NCBI GenBank assembly: GCA_029204225.1
Contig: CM055096.1
Location: forward strand, 40,814,519-40,878,518
Direction of reading: 5' to 3'
Origin: Diphasiastrum complanatum
Lineage: Eukaryota > Streptophyta > Lycopodiopsida > Lycopodiales > Lycopodiaceae
Length of the DNA: 64,000 bases
This document shows, piece after piece, positions 45,353 to 59,037 of this stretch. The notes under the pieces were generated by a model. The model saw only the letters and a list, made by a program, of their open reading frames with translations. It was not told the origin of the DNA and searched no databases. The translations under genes were made by a program, and so were the position numbers. Position 1 is the first letter of the stretch. Every line of letters begins with the position of its first letter.

Positions 45353-45974
45353 CATTTTTCAGAATTGATTGCTTGCTGGAGGGCATCCAATAGGCAGCTA
45401 CATGTCTCCTCTTTTGGTTCATAAAAATCAAATTTTTTTTGATTTTTGTGGAGAGAGAACTGTTCGGCTCCTTGTTTTTTGTGCAGAAAATTGCAGGGAA
45501 GAGCTTGGAACCTCCATTCATCTGGGAGCTAGCAGTAGGGCGCCCATGCTCAACTAGTTTTCATGTGATTGAAATCAGATTACATGCTTTAAATTTCAGA
45601 TTTTCTTCTTAGAGGAGGGCGCCCATCTACCTTGAAGACAAATGTGTTTTTGACACATTTTTAGTGGCTGAAATTTTTCTGTTTTTGAGCCTGGAAGAAG
45701 GTCCTACCATCTGCTCCATTAACACATTGAGTGCACACCATTTTACCACAAAAGTTTTGGTTGTGGTTTTGGCTTCATTGGAAGCCTGCATATTAGTTAG
45801 TATTTTGTTATTTCAGCAGAATACAGCCACCTATATCTTCTTGTGAATGAGATATTGCATGTGGTGTATTGCAATCTATAGTGCTCATTAATTTAGTTTT
45901 GATCTTGCTGATTTTTTAGTAGATTTTGGCCTGGAATCTGTTTTTTCCATCTACTATTAGCTAAATTTTTGGAA
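45353..45974 (+). other. Leader of the family 2 copia element
   Basis: About 620 bp without a gene. It carries GGAGGGCRYCC motifs near 45378 and 45612, and GCAGTAGGGCGCCCATG near 45530, shared with the leader at 21273-22111. Confidence 0.65.
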
Positions 45975-46768
45975 ATGGCTAAAGAATCTGAATCTATAGG
46001 TTCTTTGTTCAATGAAGATAGGTTGGATGGAACTTCCTTGTGGTGCTACATGATCAAAAACCTCCTTATTGCTAAAGGTTTGTTTGAAGTTGTAAGTGGT
46101 GATGAAGAGAGGCCACCTAGTTTGGCACCTACTACACCGTCAAGAGCTACTTCTTCAACATATGTGGAGGTGTCTTTCGAAGAACAAAAGAATTGGGATC
46201 GACGTGACGCACAAGCACATTCGGTCATAGCGCTATCCGTGAAGAGATCAATCCCACCTCACATTCGATCATGCAAGACTTCCAAGAGTGCTTGAGAAGT
46301 ACTTGCCAAGATGTTCCAAGTGAAGAATACGACGAAAGTGCTTTTTCTACGTAATCAGCTCTCAACATTGAAGATGCAAGAGGGTGATACGCTTTCAAAT
46401 CACTTAATGAAGATCAAGGATCTCCGTGAAGAGCTTCTTAGCATTGACAATTTGTTTCAATTACTCTTAATTCACTTCCTCATTTCTATCTTCCATTTGT
46501 GTCTACTTTAAGCATATCTCTTAGGGGACATCAAATCTCCTTTGAAGAGCTTGTTGGCTTACTTCTCCAAGAAGAGCAAACAAGATTAATTTTGGTGAAC
46601 AAGAAGATTAAGCCTTCGTTACCAAAGGCAAAGGCAAGGGCAAGTGGAAAGGTAAGCCTTCTTCTTCCAAGGATAAAAAATCCAAGGAAGGCCAAGATCA
46701 ATGATCCAAAAAGAAGCAGAAAACAACACTACTTCAGCTTTGCAGGTTGCTGTTTTTTCTTCCATTGA
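45975..46768 (+). pseudogene. Ty1/copia family 2 gag
   Basis: The ATG at 45975 is preferred because the aligned copy at 22112 also starts there (MAKESESIGSLFNEDRLDGT). The first frame carries LWCYMIKNLLIAKGLFEVV, typical of copia gag, to a TGA at 46293. The frame resumes at about 46311 (MFQVKNTTKVLFLRNQLSTL, LSNHLMKIKDLREELLS), shifts again near 46490, and becomes Lys-rich before protease. No zinc knuckle was found. Confidence 0.82.
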
Positions 46769-47040
46769 TTGGGTGATTGATAGCGGAGCTACACGCCATA
46801 TGACTCACCATAGAGACGTCTTCACAAAGCTTATGAAAATCAAAGATGGAAGCAAGGTTCAAGGTGTTGACAACACCTCCTATCCAATTGAAGGCATTGG
46901 ATCTATACCACTCATTCTTCCCAATGGAGAAGAAAAGTACATTCGAAATGTACTTTATGTTCCTAAGATTAAGAAAAATCTCATTTCGGTCTCTACAATC
47001 ATGAATCAAGGATTGATTGTAGAATTTAAAAAAGCATCCC
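46769..47040 (+). pseudogene. Ty1/copia family 2 protease
   Basis: The open frame 46701-47075 contains the intact active-site box WVIDSGATRHMTHH and the later VLYVPKIKKNLISVS block. At about 47035 it jumps to the end of the GAG-pre-integrase region, so the segment between is deleted. Confidence 0.85.
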
Positions 47041-47825
47041 GAAGGACACGTATGCGAAGGATGCATACTTGGTAAGTTTCAACGAAAGCCTTTTTCTATT
47101 GATGGGACTATCAAAGTTGGTGATAAGTTTGCCTTAATTCATAGTGATGTATGTGGTCCAATGAGGACCGAATCCATTGGTAAATGCAAGTACCTCGTTA
47201 CTTTTATGGATGATTTTTCAAGGTTTACATGGAACTTTCCTATGAAGGCAAAATCTGAAGTTTTTCAACGCTTCAAAGATTTTCTAGCTATGATAGAAAA
47301 TCAATTTGGGCATATTTTGAAGATACTACTCACCGACCGAGGAGGGGAATACATTAAAAGTACGTTCGGCACGTTTCTTCAAAGCAACCATCAAATGACT
47401 ACACCTTACACACCGCAACAAAATGGTGTTGCCGAGAGGAAAAATCGCACAATCATGGAGATGGCTCGTTGCATGCTTAAGGCAGAGGGCGTTCCCCACA
47501 AGTTTTGGGTTGAAGCGGTTATTACGGCGACATACATTAGTAATCGGTGTCCGACTAAAGTCTTGAAGATTTTGACTCCTTATGAAGTTTGGTATGGTAA
47601 AAAGCCATCGGTTTCTCACTTTCGCACTTTTGGTTGCACGGCTTATGCGTTTATTCCCAATAAGCTAAGATCCAAACTAGATGATAAAGGAGTAAAATGT
47701 ATTTTTATGGGCTATAGTAGTGAAAGTAAAGGCTATAGATCGTTTAATGTGGATACTAACAAAATCATAGTGAGTCGTGATGTTCATTTTGATGAGAAAA
47801 CTCCTATGATCTTGTGCCCATTCAT
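47041..47825 (+). pseudogene. Ty1/copia family 2 integrase, nearly intact core
   Basis: Text from about 47050 corresponds to the Cys box (CEGCILGKF in a shifted frame). The open frame from about 47090 to 47832 has all three expected acidic positions in context: IHSDVCGPM, LLTDRGGEY and QQNGVAERKNRTIMEMAR. The C-terminal GYSSESKGYRSFN and IIVSRDVHFDE blocks are also present. It is the best preserved retroelement domain in the window. Without RT or a linked upstream frame the element cannot move by itself. Confidence 0.9.
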
Positions 47826-48375
47826 GTCATGAGAAGGGACATCCCCCAAGATGACTATGTTGGAGTGTTTTCAGATTTGATATCACCATCTAATGTTGAA
47901 GAGGAGGGACTGCCATCATCCTGTAATGGACAGCCCACTGGTTCTTCAAGCGAACAACCCATAATTCATCAAGAGGAGCAGATTTATGAAGATGAACGAC
48001 CTGTTGAAAACTTTGGACAACATAGTCCAATTTCAGAGCAAACCAGTCCCTAAATGGCTGTTGCAGACTTTGCAGGACAACAAAGTGAACCGCTTCTATG
48101 AAGGGGAGACTCGTGCCTCATCTAAATCAAAATCAGTAGAATTTACTGATTTTTCTGATTTTGCATCTATTGAGGATAGTGCAATAGAACCTGTTTTTTA
48201 TGAGCAGGCCAGAGGAGTAAAATGTTGAGAGGGCGCGATGAAATAGGAGTATGACTCACTCATAAAGAACCAAACATGGGTTCTTGTTGATCTTCCACAT
48301 GGAAAGAAAGCAATTGGCTGTAAATGAGTTTATAAGATCAAGTACAAGTCCGATGGTACTATTGTACAAAATAGC
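47826..48375 (+). pseudogene. Ty1/copia family 2 linker and truncated RT start
   Basis: An acidic linker (SSEQPIIHQEEQIYEDE) and the FGQHSPISE..YEGETRASSKS segment are followed by the RT beginning: EYDSLIKNQTWVLVDLPHGK, KKAIGCK, and VYKIKYKSDGTIV with stops. RT ends near 48375, so the 3' half and 3' LTR are missing. Confidence 0.82.
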
Positions 48376-49174
48376 TAAAAGTTATGGTGTGGACACGTGT
48401 GCTGGTGTTAGGGCAAATCCATGCCATTCTAACCCAGGTGACTGTTGTTTTGAGAAACCAGTCACGCACTACTGTCCATACTCGTGAGCATATCCATGTT
48501 TTCCAATCGTATCTCACCATAAATCTGATACGACATCTGAAAGAGTATTTTTTTGTATAACCATGATTGACTAGCGTTGTTCTAAGTAAACTTCATTTTT
48601 CTTAACAACACCTCTAACCACTAGTATTTAGGACATCATTATGGGTAGTTTATATATTATTGACGAGGTCATCATGGTTTTTACAAGGTATTAGGGTAGA
48701 TCCGTGCCATTCTAATCCTTTAGTAAGAACCGTGTATCTTACGCATATCCATGCTGTCTAAGATAATCTATTGAAAACCTTTTCAATGGACAACTTATAA
48801 GTCATCATTATCGGAGTATTAAACTGGTTTTGAAATCGTAGACGATAGAAAGTAAGAGAAGAGGTGTTTAAGCATACGAAGTCTTTACTAATCATAGAGA
48901 GATGATTATGCTTGCAGAATGATAACATCCTTTCCTTGATACGAATAGAAACGTAAGTAATTTATGCATAACATGAAGTTTGTTGCGAAAAATCATACCT
49001 GGATGATTGTAGATGTATTTTCCTGTGAGGGTGCCATACTATATCTTCGAGTGCTTTTGTTTTATTTTTAGAATCAAATCATTTGATAATATTATTGTCA
49101 ATTAAGGTATATGCATCCTTGTTTATAAGCAAAAATCAAAGTATTGAACCTCAATTCAAATGCTATATCAAGTT

Positions 49175-49176
<2 letters not shown>
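48376..49176. other. Non-coding region with a repeated 30-bp motif
   Basis: No gene is seen. The motif GTGTTAGGGCAAATCCATGC plus CATTCTAACCC at 48405-48434 recurs in altered form at 48687-48718, and inverted at 57858-57885. Confidence 0.5.

Positions 49177-49223
<47 letters not shown>
49177..49223. repeat. (AT)n microsatellite
   Basis: Forty-seven bases of AT dinucleotides. Confidence 0.97.
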
Positions 49224-49224
<1 letters not shown>

Positions 49225-49536
49225 CATTCCCAAATTATACATTCTTAGAAAAACATTTTTGAGGTGGTATGTAGCCAATGGACCTGTAATACTTTTGATT
49301 GATAATTATTTTAAATGAATCCAAGTACCTTTGCAATCTAAAATGAATGTCTTTCACTTTTTTTTTTAAGCCAACAATGCAACAAGACTCCCAATTTGAA
49401 TTTTCATTAAGATCATCGCACCACTGCAATTTGGCAGCTTTTATCGTTGGTCTATTTTTTTTGTGAGCCCACATACATCTCTCGTTCTTCACCATTCACA
49501 AGTTGCAAAAAATCATCATTAATTGTCATTAGATCT

Positions 49537-49621
49537 AATTTGATTGGCTAGTGAAATTCTTCAATTAATGGCCAGTGGAATTCTTCAATTTAATAGGCTA
49601 GTGAAATTCTTCAATTAATGG
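49537..49621. repeat. Triplicated unit of about 25-37 bp
   Basis: GGCTAGTGAAATTCTTCAAT plus TAATG, then a variant GGCCAGTGGAATTCTTCAAT, then the first form again. Three head-to-tail copies. Confidence 0.88.
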
Positions 49622-49981
49622 TGCATCTCCAATGGATTAAATTGATTCTTTCTTTTCGAAAAAGTATATCCACTAGTGTTGATTTAATTTTTCAAAAAAT
49701 TGAAAAGTTGTTCGAATGCTTGATTCCAAAAAGCTTAAAAACGCAACTTGATCAAATTCACAATGTTATTTTTGAGCCTTTTGTTCTTTTGACATGGATT
49801 TTAAAAGAGAAAATGGTGTGATCTTGACTTTAGCAGAAGACACATTATGCAAAAATTGATTCCCTTCAAGAGATAACCATGATGTTGAATTGGAATATTG
49901 TTTGCCCCACAACAATATAGTACCAGTTTCATTGGCCCATTCAACAAGATATAGAGGATTTTCACTTAGCAATCCTTACTG

Positions 49982-49993
49982 TGGTATCAGAGC
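49982..49993 (+). other. Orphan primer-binding site
   Basis: TGGTATCAGAGCTTGAC contains a perfect 12-base iMet PBS. The preceding sequence (about 49500-49980) would be an LTR, but its end does not read CA and no partner was found. A stop-laden gag-like text (about 50025-50230) follows. Confidence 0.55.
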
Positions 49994-50712
49994 TTGACTT
50001 TGCATTGATCAAAAGGTGGAGTCGATGTCAAAAAAGTGAGTTTTGAGGACTTTGAATAGATCATTTACGACCTACATGCATGAGAGGTTGCACACTACCA
50101 AATTACTCTTGATCGACTCGAATTTTCAAGAGCTATCTAACACAATTTGGATTTAGGTAAGAGCTCTTGTACACAATAGTAATCATCATCCAAAGTCAAA
50201 AGCAAATTTCATGCATATCTTGGAAAAAACTAAGTAAATCTCATTATTGATGAGCCAAACAAGCACCTTACTCTCGGGTAGAGATAGAAACCAACCAAAT
50301 TCTCGGATGCTTCTAGTTTTTGTCTAGTTTCACATTGCTTTATAAAACAAGATATTTTATGGCATGAATTAACTAATAAAAATAGGCCTACTGCTCACAC
50401 GTGGAAACATTCTCCACACGTGTGATTTACATATGTACATCAAAATGTAAAATCATCAAGCTAGGCATAATTTTCACACTCCTCAAAATATAGCTTGATA
50501 AGTATACTAGTTCTCTCCAAAACTTAAGTAGCTAAAAATAGCTTCTCAAGTGGATTATTTGGTATGGATTTGGGAGAAAACCGGCCAATAAACCTAAAAT
50601 TGCAACAAGATCACAACAGCCTTGATAAAGCTTCTTTGATTGAAAACCTTTTCCAAGCACCATGAAGAGCTTTTCACCATTTGAGCACTTTTGCCATTGA
50701 TTTTTTTCATCC
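49994..50712. other. Degenerate region after the orphan PBS
   Basis: No recognised domain. Short frames only. A CACACGTG palindrome (50396-50425, twice) is present. Confidence 0.35.
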
Positions 50713-51249
50713 TTAAAAAAAAACATGGTTAATTCCAAAGCTGCTCCTCCTTGAAAATAGCTGCAATTCCATGAAGAAATCAAGAGTCCTTCTGGACTCA
50801 TAAGGATCGCAAAGATCCATCATCATGTTACCAAGATCTTGAGAATTAGACACATCAAGATTGGCAAGACTATGCATGCTAAAATAACAAATATTTTGCA
50901 TCATATCTTTATGTTTGGATTCCATGCTAATCTCAGATCTAATGAAGCTAAATACATCATTATGGATATAAGTGTCCTTGGAGGATGATTCACTTATTCT
51001 CATACTGTGTTTAAAAATTGCCTCACAGCATGTAAAAACACCATCATCCAACAAATGGATGAATTGACGAATCCTACTTGCATAAAATCTAAGAGCAAGT
51101 AGATAAATATTCCACACATGAAATAATGCTATGCTATCAAATGGAGAATCACAAATCATCACATTTTTGTATCTCATCAAAGCATCATAGTCATGTAGAA
51201 TTATCTGAAGTCTACTTTGAGATTTAGGCACATCATCAACTTGATCCAT
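50713..51249 (-). CDS. Unrecognised 178-codon reading frame
   Basis: An uninterrupted minus frame starts MDQVDDVPKSQSRLQIIL and ends SFGINHVFF. It has helical, hydrophobic segments (ALFHVWNIYLLALRFYAS, FIHLLDDGVFTCCEAIF) and a Ser-rich middle. I recognise no family. It overlaps the end of the copia-derived frame above by 14 bp. In a region of decayed elements an open frame of this size is uncommon. It may be captured host sequence, or chance. Confidence 0.3.
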   Translation of the reverse strand: MDQVDDVPKSQSRLQIILHDYDALMRYKNVMICDSPFDSIALFHVWNIYLLALRFYASRIRQFIHLLDDGVFTCCEAIFKHSMRISESSSKDTYIHNDVFSFIRSEISMESKHKDMMQNICYFSMHSLANLDVSNSQDLGNMMMDLCDPYESRRTLDFFMELQLFSRRSSFGINHVFF

Positions 51250-52130
51250 CTCTCAAAGAAGTCATGAAAGTGTTAGAAGTGGATGAGATAGTGTCTTCCC
51301 TTTGCATTTTCCTTTGCATATCCTTGCTCATGCAAACAAGCCTTGATGGCTCCTCCTTGGATCTTGATGATCCCCTTGGTGTGCTTGATTGTAAAGATTG
51401 ATGCTCTATACCTTCTTCTTCACTTGACTCTTCCTTGAGCCTTGCAAGATCCTTGACACCAACAATATTAGAAGCACTTCCATTCACACTTGAAACATCA
51501 TTCTTGACATTAACATCAAAGCCAACATCCATGGATTTGAGATTTGAATGCTCCAATTTCTCCTCTTGAGAAACAAGCTCTCCCTTTGCTTCCATCCCAT
51601 CCAAATTGTGATTAGATCCAGCACAAAGATCAAGTTTGAAAAGCCTACCATCTCTAATCCCTTTGGCAATGAAATTTCCTCTCTTGATGATAAAGCAAGT
51701 ATTGCAATCAAACTTGACGTTGCATCCATTGTCAATCAATTGACTTACACTCAACAAATTTCTAGTCATTGAAGGAACATACAAGACATTTTGAAGCTTT
51801 GCTCTCCTTCTTGATTCAAGCCAAATAGGAATGGTTATTATCCCATGAATCTAACATTGAACACCATTCGAGAAAAAAATGGACTTCTTAGAAAATGATG
51901 AAAATGAAGAGAAATACTCCCTTGGCCTTGTGACATGTGAGCTCAGTCCACTATCAATCCACCAAGGATCTTCTACATAGAAATTGATGATGCTCCCATG
52001 AATGTCATGAGTGACTCCTCCTCATTGAAGCCATCTCTCCCTTGATTGTTGAAGTTCCCCTGCCTTCCTTCTTGTTTTATTTCATCCTTTTTCTTCTTGT
52101 AGCACTTCAAATCCAAATGCCCCCTCTTGC
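51236..52130 (-). pseudogene. Ty1/copia gag end, protease and pre-integrase remnant with integrase deleted
   Basis: On the minus strand a zinc-knuckle tail (CGKRGHLDLKCYKKKK, first Cys lost) lies near 52125-52085. The protease box WWIDSGLSSHVT is near 51960, and VLYVPSMTRNLLSVSQLID opens the 182-codon frame at 51784. The frame goes on through GRLFKLDLC and then enters a Ser/Glu-rich linker (STPRGSSRSKEEPSRL) of the type that normally lies between integrase and RT. The integrase core is therefore deleted in frame. Confidence 0.75.
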
Positions 52131-52359
52131 CACAAACATGATTCTTCAAAGTGATCTATGCGGTCAGGCGTGTATTCTTCACACACACTCTTCACACAGC
52201 CTACAACACTCACACTTCGTCTGCTCTGGATCAAAACCCATCTCTGAGTCCATATTAGCATTACTACCACCATCTGATGGGGGGTGGGGCTTTAATTAGC
52301 AAAGGGACTGCAAGAAGGAGAGGGTATGATTTTTTCATAGACTTGACACAACTTGATCA

Positions 52360-54172
52360 TCAAGTTTTATAGTAAAACTTGTAGGCTTCAATGCAATTTG
52401 TCCTCACTCTTGGTATATATGAAGACATAATGTTCACTCTTGAACCACCATCAACAATGGCAATTATCGCGAGAAGGTTCTTGTGTTGAATGGGCAAAGT
52501 AACATTACTCTTCTCATTTTTCCAAGTGGCACCTATTGCCAGCACGAATTGGTCATCGTTGCTACCCCCATCTACAAAGGATTCTACAGGTGTATCCTTT
52601 GTTCCTAACCAGGTGGTTAAGGCTTGGCGTAAGGGTATAGAATTCTTCAGTACATCACCTAAAGAGATGGTGACCTGACTGGATAGTAGGGCGGTTAAGG
52701 CCTCGGTTCCACTTCCTTCTGGTTCTAAGGAAGTGAAATTGAATTCTGGATGGATAAATCTTCCTTTGTCAATGACCATGGCTACGTTCTCTACAGATTG
52801 GATTATATGTGCATTTATAAGGACATTCAGCGATGTAGTGGTACTCTCCACAACCATAACACTGGATAGGTGCTCTATTTTCATAGAGATGTTGCTGAGT
52901 GATGAACAGGGAATAAATAGAAGCTTAAGTTCCATCCATATAAAAGCAAGGGAATCCTTGATCCTCATGTACAAATAAATTTTCCAAGCTCAATTTCAAT
53001 TGGGGTTGAGGATCTTGGCATCGAAGAAAAATTTGTTGGAACAATCTGGCAGTTCATCTAAGAGCCAAGTTGTTGCACTACTAAAGATGGTGCTGCGTTA
53101 TTGGGTCCAAGTAGTGCTAAGCGTTGGTGGGGTGCATGTTGGAATATGGGTCTATGATAACTTGTGATCTGAGGACCCCATTGTTGCTTCTCCCATTGGT
53201 ATTGTCTTCCTGCGGATTGTATTTTGGGATTGTAGATACAAGTAGATCTATCATGGTTATTGCTGTTGCATAAAACATAGAACCTTTGGGCTAGCTGCCT
53301 ACCTTGGGGGAACTCGTTTGCAGTGTGATATTGTTGGCATGTTGGAAACCAAACATGATCACACTTGGAAAATCGATTAAGAAAAGACACTTGCGAGGTA
53401 GTAATTTTTAACTTCTATTTGAAATCTTTAGACAACTTGTCGTTGATGATCTTGTTCATGGTTTCAAACAGTTGTAACAACAACTGAGTGACAATATTGG
53501 ATGAGGTTCCTTCACCTTGGGATCTATGACTTTGTTGGGGTTCGTACTCCTCATCAGAGCCTTCATCTTCCTCTCGAATGGCATCATCCATGGCATCATG
53601 TAAGGTAGCATAGAATTCTGGCAGTCCAAGTTCACGCCTAATGGATTTTGGGAGGCCAGCCATGAACCATATTAGCACATCCCGATCAGGTGCTAGATGA
53701 GCAGGGCATTCAATTTTAAGGCATTTGAGGTGCTCAATGTAATCACATACCCTCTCATATTTTCTTATCTTTATTTTACTAAGCAATAGAAATGGGCTTT
53801 CAAGGAATCTTGATGACTTGAATCGCTTGATGAACGAATCCTTAAGAGATTCCCATTCATTACGTTCATGCTGCTCTAGGTTAAAGTACCATTATCGAGC
53901 TGCATCAGTGAGAGTCATAGTGAACAATCTGAGTTTCTCTTCAAGGTTCGTCTCACCGTAGACCTCACATGCTTTTTCATAGATTTGAAAGTAGCATGCT
54001 AAGTCAGTAGTACCGTCATATCGAGGTTGATCGAGCCTTGGAGCTCATCGATTATGAGGGATGGCTCTTGGCATTGGTACAACATAGGCTAAAAGATTGG
54101 GTGTTCTTTGAGAACTTGGGGCTTCCGGTGGTACTGGATTATCTTGTGGTAGATTGGGATTATTGGCAGCCA
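52360..54172 (-). pseudogene. Ty3/gypsy-like gag-protease remnant
   Basis: The gag ATG is at 54172 (MAANNPNLPQDNP). Capsid text follows: LDQPRYDGTTDLACYFQIYE, NEWESLKDSFIKRF, YERVCDYIEHLKCL, WFMAGLPKSIRRELGLPEF (to 53415). Stops are TGA and TAA. A Cys/His-containing segment (CQQYHTANEFPQG, FYVLCNSNNHDRSTC) lies at 53390-53058. A 204-codon frame, 52974-52360, ends with the protease-like box AIVDGGSRVNIMSSYIPRV. RT is missing. Confidence 0.78.
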
Positions 54173-54660
54173 TGTTGAACTATTCTTGGAGATTTTGAGA
54201 TTGGGGATGGCTAGTTGAAGGCCCCTGATTTCCAAGTGAACTCTCCTCTTCTCTTGAGATCCTAGATCTAGTCTTTCGACCTGACCTTAGTTGCATCCAA
54301 ACAAGGATCCCTTTCTAAGTTTGTACCTTGAAAAAATATCCGTTTGGGAAATCAACAAAACTGCTTAGATATGGGGGTATAAGATCTAAGTTCTGGAAAT
54401 GAGAATGTGGGAATATGGGAATGTGGAAATGCAAGTTTAGGAGGATGGAAGTGGCGAATGTGGATTGGAAACATAGATCTGGGAATTAGATCTTGGGAAT
54501 CTGGACTTAAGGAGTTGAAATGAAAATAACTTAAAACCAAAAGTGAAGTGATGGAAGGTTGGGGAATGTAAGTTAGGTTAAAATTTGGGAACATGATCTT
54601 TGGGAAATATGAGTGATGTGATTATGGGAAGATAGGACTTGGGGGAGAAGACTGTTTCAC
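54173..54660. other. GGGAAT-rich low-complexity sequence, left part
   Basis: Repeated GGGAATNTGG-like words without a clear period. Similar text continues at 55031-55250, so the copia gag between them looks inserted. An LTR nature is possible but not shown. Confidence 0.4.
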
Positions 54661-55030
54661 ATGGCCTCTGCCTTACTGCAAAAGAACAATATCTTATTTG
54701 ATGGGACCAATTATCGTTCCTAGAAGCACAAGATGAAGATGTTGCTGAAGGGTGAAGGATTGTGGGGTCTGGTGGATGGTATTGATCCCATACCTGAGGC
54801 AGGAGATGCAAGAGCTACAACAGAGTGGAAAAGACGGGAAGATAAGGCATTATCATAGATTTCTTTATCCTTATCAGAGGAAATCTTGATGACCACAGAA
54901 CATTGCAATACCAGTGAGAAGATCTGGGATAAATTGCAATCTGAGTATGAAAACAAGTCAGGTACACAATTCTTGTATCTAAACAATCAATTGCTGAGTA
55001 TGAAATGGGATGGAAGTGACTTGAATGTAA
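54661..55030 (+). pseudogene. Ty1/copia gag fragment, family 3
   Basis: ATG at 54661, then NNILFDGTNYRS-stop-KHKMKMLLKG and GLWGLVDGIDPIP, followed by EKIWDKLQSEYENKSGTQFLY and LNNQLLSMKWDG. This is the UBN2-type gag core. Two in-frame stops are present and the C-terminal half is missing. Confidence 0.85.
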
Positions 55031-55815
55031 AGGTAGGTGTGGAAAATGTAAAACATAAATGGAAGGGCAAGATCTGATAATATGGGACAGATCTAGGGAA
55101 TGTGAAGTGGTGATTTGGGGAATGCAGATCTTGATGAAAAATTGGGAGACATTAGTTGGGGAATCAAGATGGAAATGTGTAAGGGAATGAAATTGTGAAA
55201 TCTAGAGGTGGAAAATGATAGTGGTATTCTGATGATGTATTAGTGAATTTCCAAAATTGGGATCCACCATCTAGGAAGACTTCTTCAACTGAGGAATTCA
55301 AATTTGGAATGCAACCTTGAGAAATCAAAAAAGTTTGATGATGGCTGATAGGTTGGAAATCTTGGTTTGCCAATTTGGACAATGATGTAGGGTGAATGGA
55401 GGTGTCCAAATCTCTTAAACTACTAACATAAACAGACTCAAAATACTTTGGCTTTTGGGTGAACACCTTAAGAGTTTCTTACCAAGAATACAAGGAGCTA
55501 GGATTCACAGGCATGCACGCATCAAACAACATCGAAACTTTGATAGTATTGGATCTTGGATCTTGTGTGTGGATCTCACTAACACTCATCTCTGGCGCAA
55601 CAATCCCATCAATCTACACCCCTATAAACAAAAAACTATACACAAAGTATAGCACATAGTAAGAGAGCATGGCTCATGACGCACACGTTATGGTCTGAGG
55701 GTGCCCATTCCTTCACAAAAATGGGCACCATAATTTCCCGTAATACACTCAGCTCATCACGCAACAATCTCTCTCGGCTCATTCATTGCTCAACTGTCGG
55801 ACACCACAAAGTTTA

Positions 55816-55816
<1 letters not shown>
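55031..55816. other. Non-coding sequence upstream of the germin-like exon
   Basis: GGGAAT-rich text to about 55250, then unremarkable sequence. Overlapping frames at 55455-55660 have no recognised domain. A CTATAAAC TATA-like element lies near 55621, about 320 bp before the germin-like start codon. Confidence 0.4.

Positions 55817-55858
<42 letters not shown>
55817..55858. repeat. (AC)n microsatellite
   Basis: Forty-two bases of AC, about 80 bp upstream of the germin-like start codon. Confidence 0.97.
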
Positions 55859-55860
<2 letters not shown>

Positions 55861-55940
55861 CAGTTCGATTAAATATTTCTCAGGTCGGACAAGCTCTCTC
55901 TCCACTCAACTTCCATCTGGCAGAGCTCACTCTAGATAAA

Positions 55941-56260
55941 ATGAAAGCCTCTATTTCCTCCACCATCCTTGTAGGGCTTCTTTTATACCTTGTGTTGCTC
56001 CTATTACAATTAACGCCGCAAAATGTCAATGTCGCCGATGTGGATCCTTTAATAGACTTTTGTGTTGTTGACATTACCAAGAATCTGGATCTCAATGGCT
56101 ACCCTTGCAAAAAACCAGCTTCAGTCACAACAGATGATTTTGTCTTTTATGGCTTAACAGTTTCTCTGCAAACTAACAATAGCTTCGGAGCAAGTGCTAT
56201 CTTTGGTTTCATGGATAGCTTTCCAGGCTTAAACTCCCTCGGAATCTCCATTGTCTATGG
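55941..56260 (+). pseudogene. Germin-like protein, first exon only
   Basis: Germin-like proteins are secreted cupins of the plant cell wall. The frame opens with a signal peptide (MKASISSTILVGLLLYLVLL). The conserved N-terminal block follows: DPLIDFCVVDI, NGYPCKKPASVTTDDFVFYGL (two Cys of the usual disulfide) and FPGLNSLGISIVYG. The metal-binding cupin boxes would come next but are absent. The sequence passes at about 56255-56265 into reverse-strand copia DNA. GGTAGGTAA at the boundary could be a splice donor, so the rest may lie in an exon beyond the window. Otherwise it is a truncated copy. The frame itself has no defect. Confidence 0.82.
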
Positions 56261-57145
56261 TAGGTAATCCTGTAACCATCTCCGATTTTCTCATCAAACT
56301 GAGGCTTCCCAAGTCCAAGTGACCAAGCCTCTTATGCCACAACTCAGTTTGCGATGGAATGGACGATACAAGTCCATGTTTCCCCTTAATTGTAGCATTC
56401 AACCTGTACAATTTTGTATTGGGCTCTCTTACTCCATCCGCAATAACTTTGAACTTTTGGTTCACATCCTTCACAAAGCAACGATCATGGGCGAATTCTA
56501 CTTTCAACTTTTGATCAGTAATGACTCCAATAGAAAGTAAATTTTTCTTCAAACCTGGTACGTAAAGTACCTCCCTGATCGTCCTGCTTTTGCCATCAAG
56601 TAGTCGGATTGAAACGGTGCCTATCCCTTTGATCTTGCACACCTCACCATTTGCTTGTGAAACGGATGTTCCATTATCCAACATTTTCAAGCTACTGAAC
56701 CAATTCTTGTTACCTGTCATGTGTCTTGTGGCTCCCGAGTCAATATACCGTGCTTGATCATCTTGATTAGATGACAATGCAGATATGAAGATGCTAGAGT
56801 CTTTAATCTCACCCTCATCGACAAGGCTACCTGCTTGTTTTGGTTTCCCCTTGTCTTATTCCGCCAAGAATTTGCGACATTCACTCTTCCAATGGCCCTT
56901 TTTACCACAATGGAAGCACTTGCCATTCTTCTTAGTTTTACTGGAAGATCCCTCGTCCTCCTGAGACTTGGCAAATTGCCGTTTAGACTTCTTCTTGCCC
57001 TTATTATCAAACTATGACATCCATCGCTGGTTGTGGACAACGATGGCACTACTTTGTTGTTTCCTTTATAATGGCTCTTTGATAGAAAGATGGTCCATCG
57101 TTGGTGGACAACAACCATCTTCATAATTTGCTTACTCACAATCAT
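56258..57145 (-). pseudogene. Ty1/copia gag-protease-pre-integrase fragment, family 4
   Basis: On the minus strand a complete zinc knuckle (CFHCGKKGHWKSEC) lies near 56930-56880. After one stop, the 182-codon frame from 56777 has the protease box ARYIDSGATRHMTGN, then VLYVPGLKKNLLSIG and LWHKRLGHLDLGSL. It ends at VTGLPTI beside the germin-like exon. The domain is well preserved. Integrase, RT and LTRs are absent. Confidence 0.88.
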
Positions 57146-59037
<1,892 letters not shown>

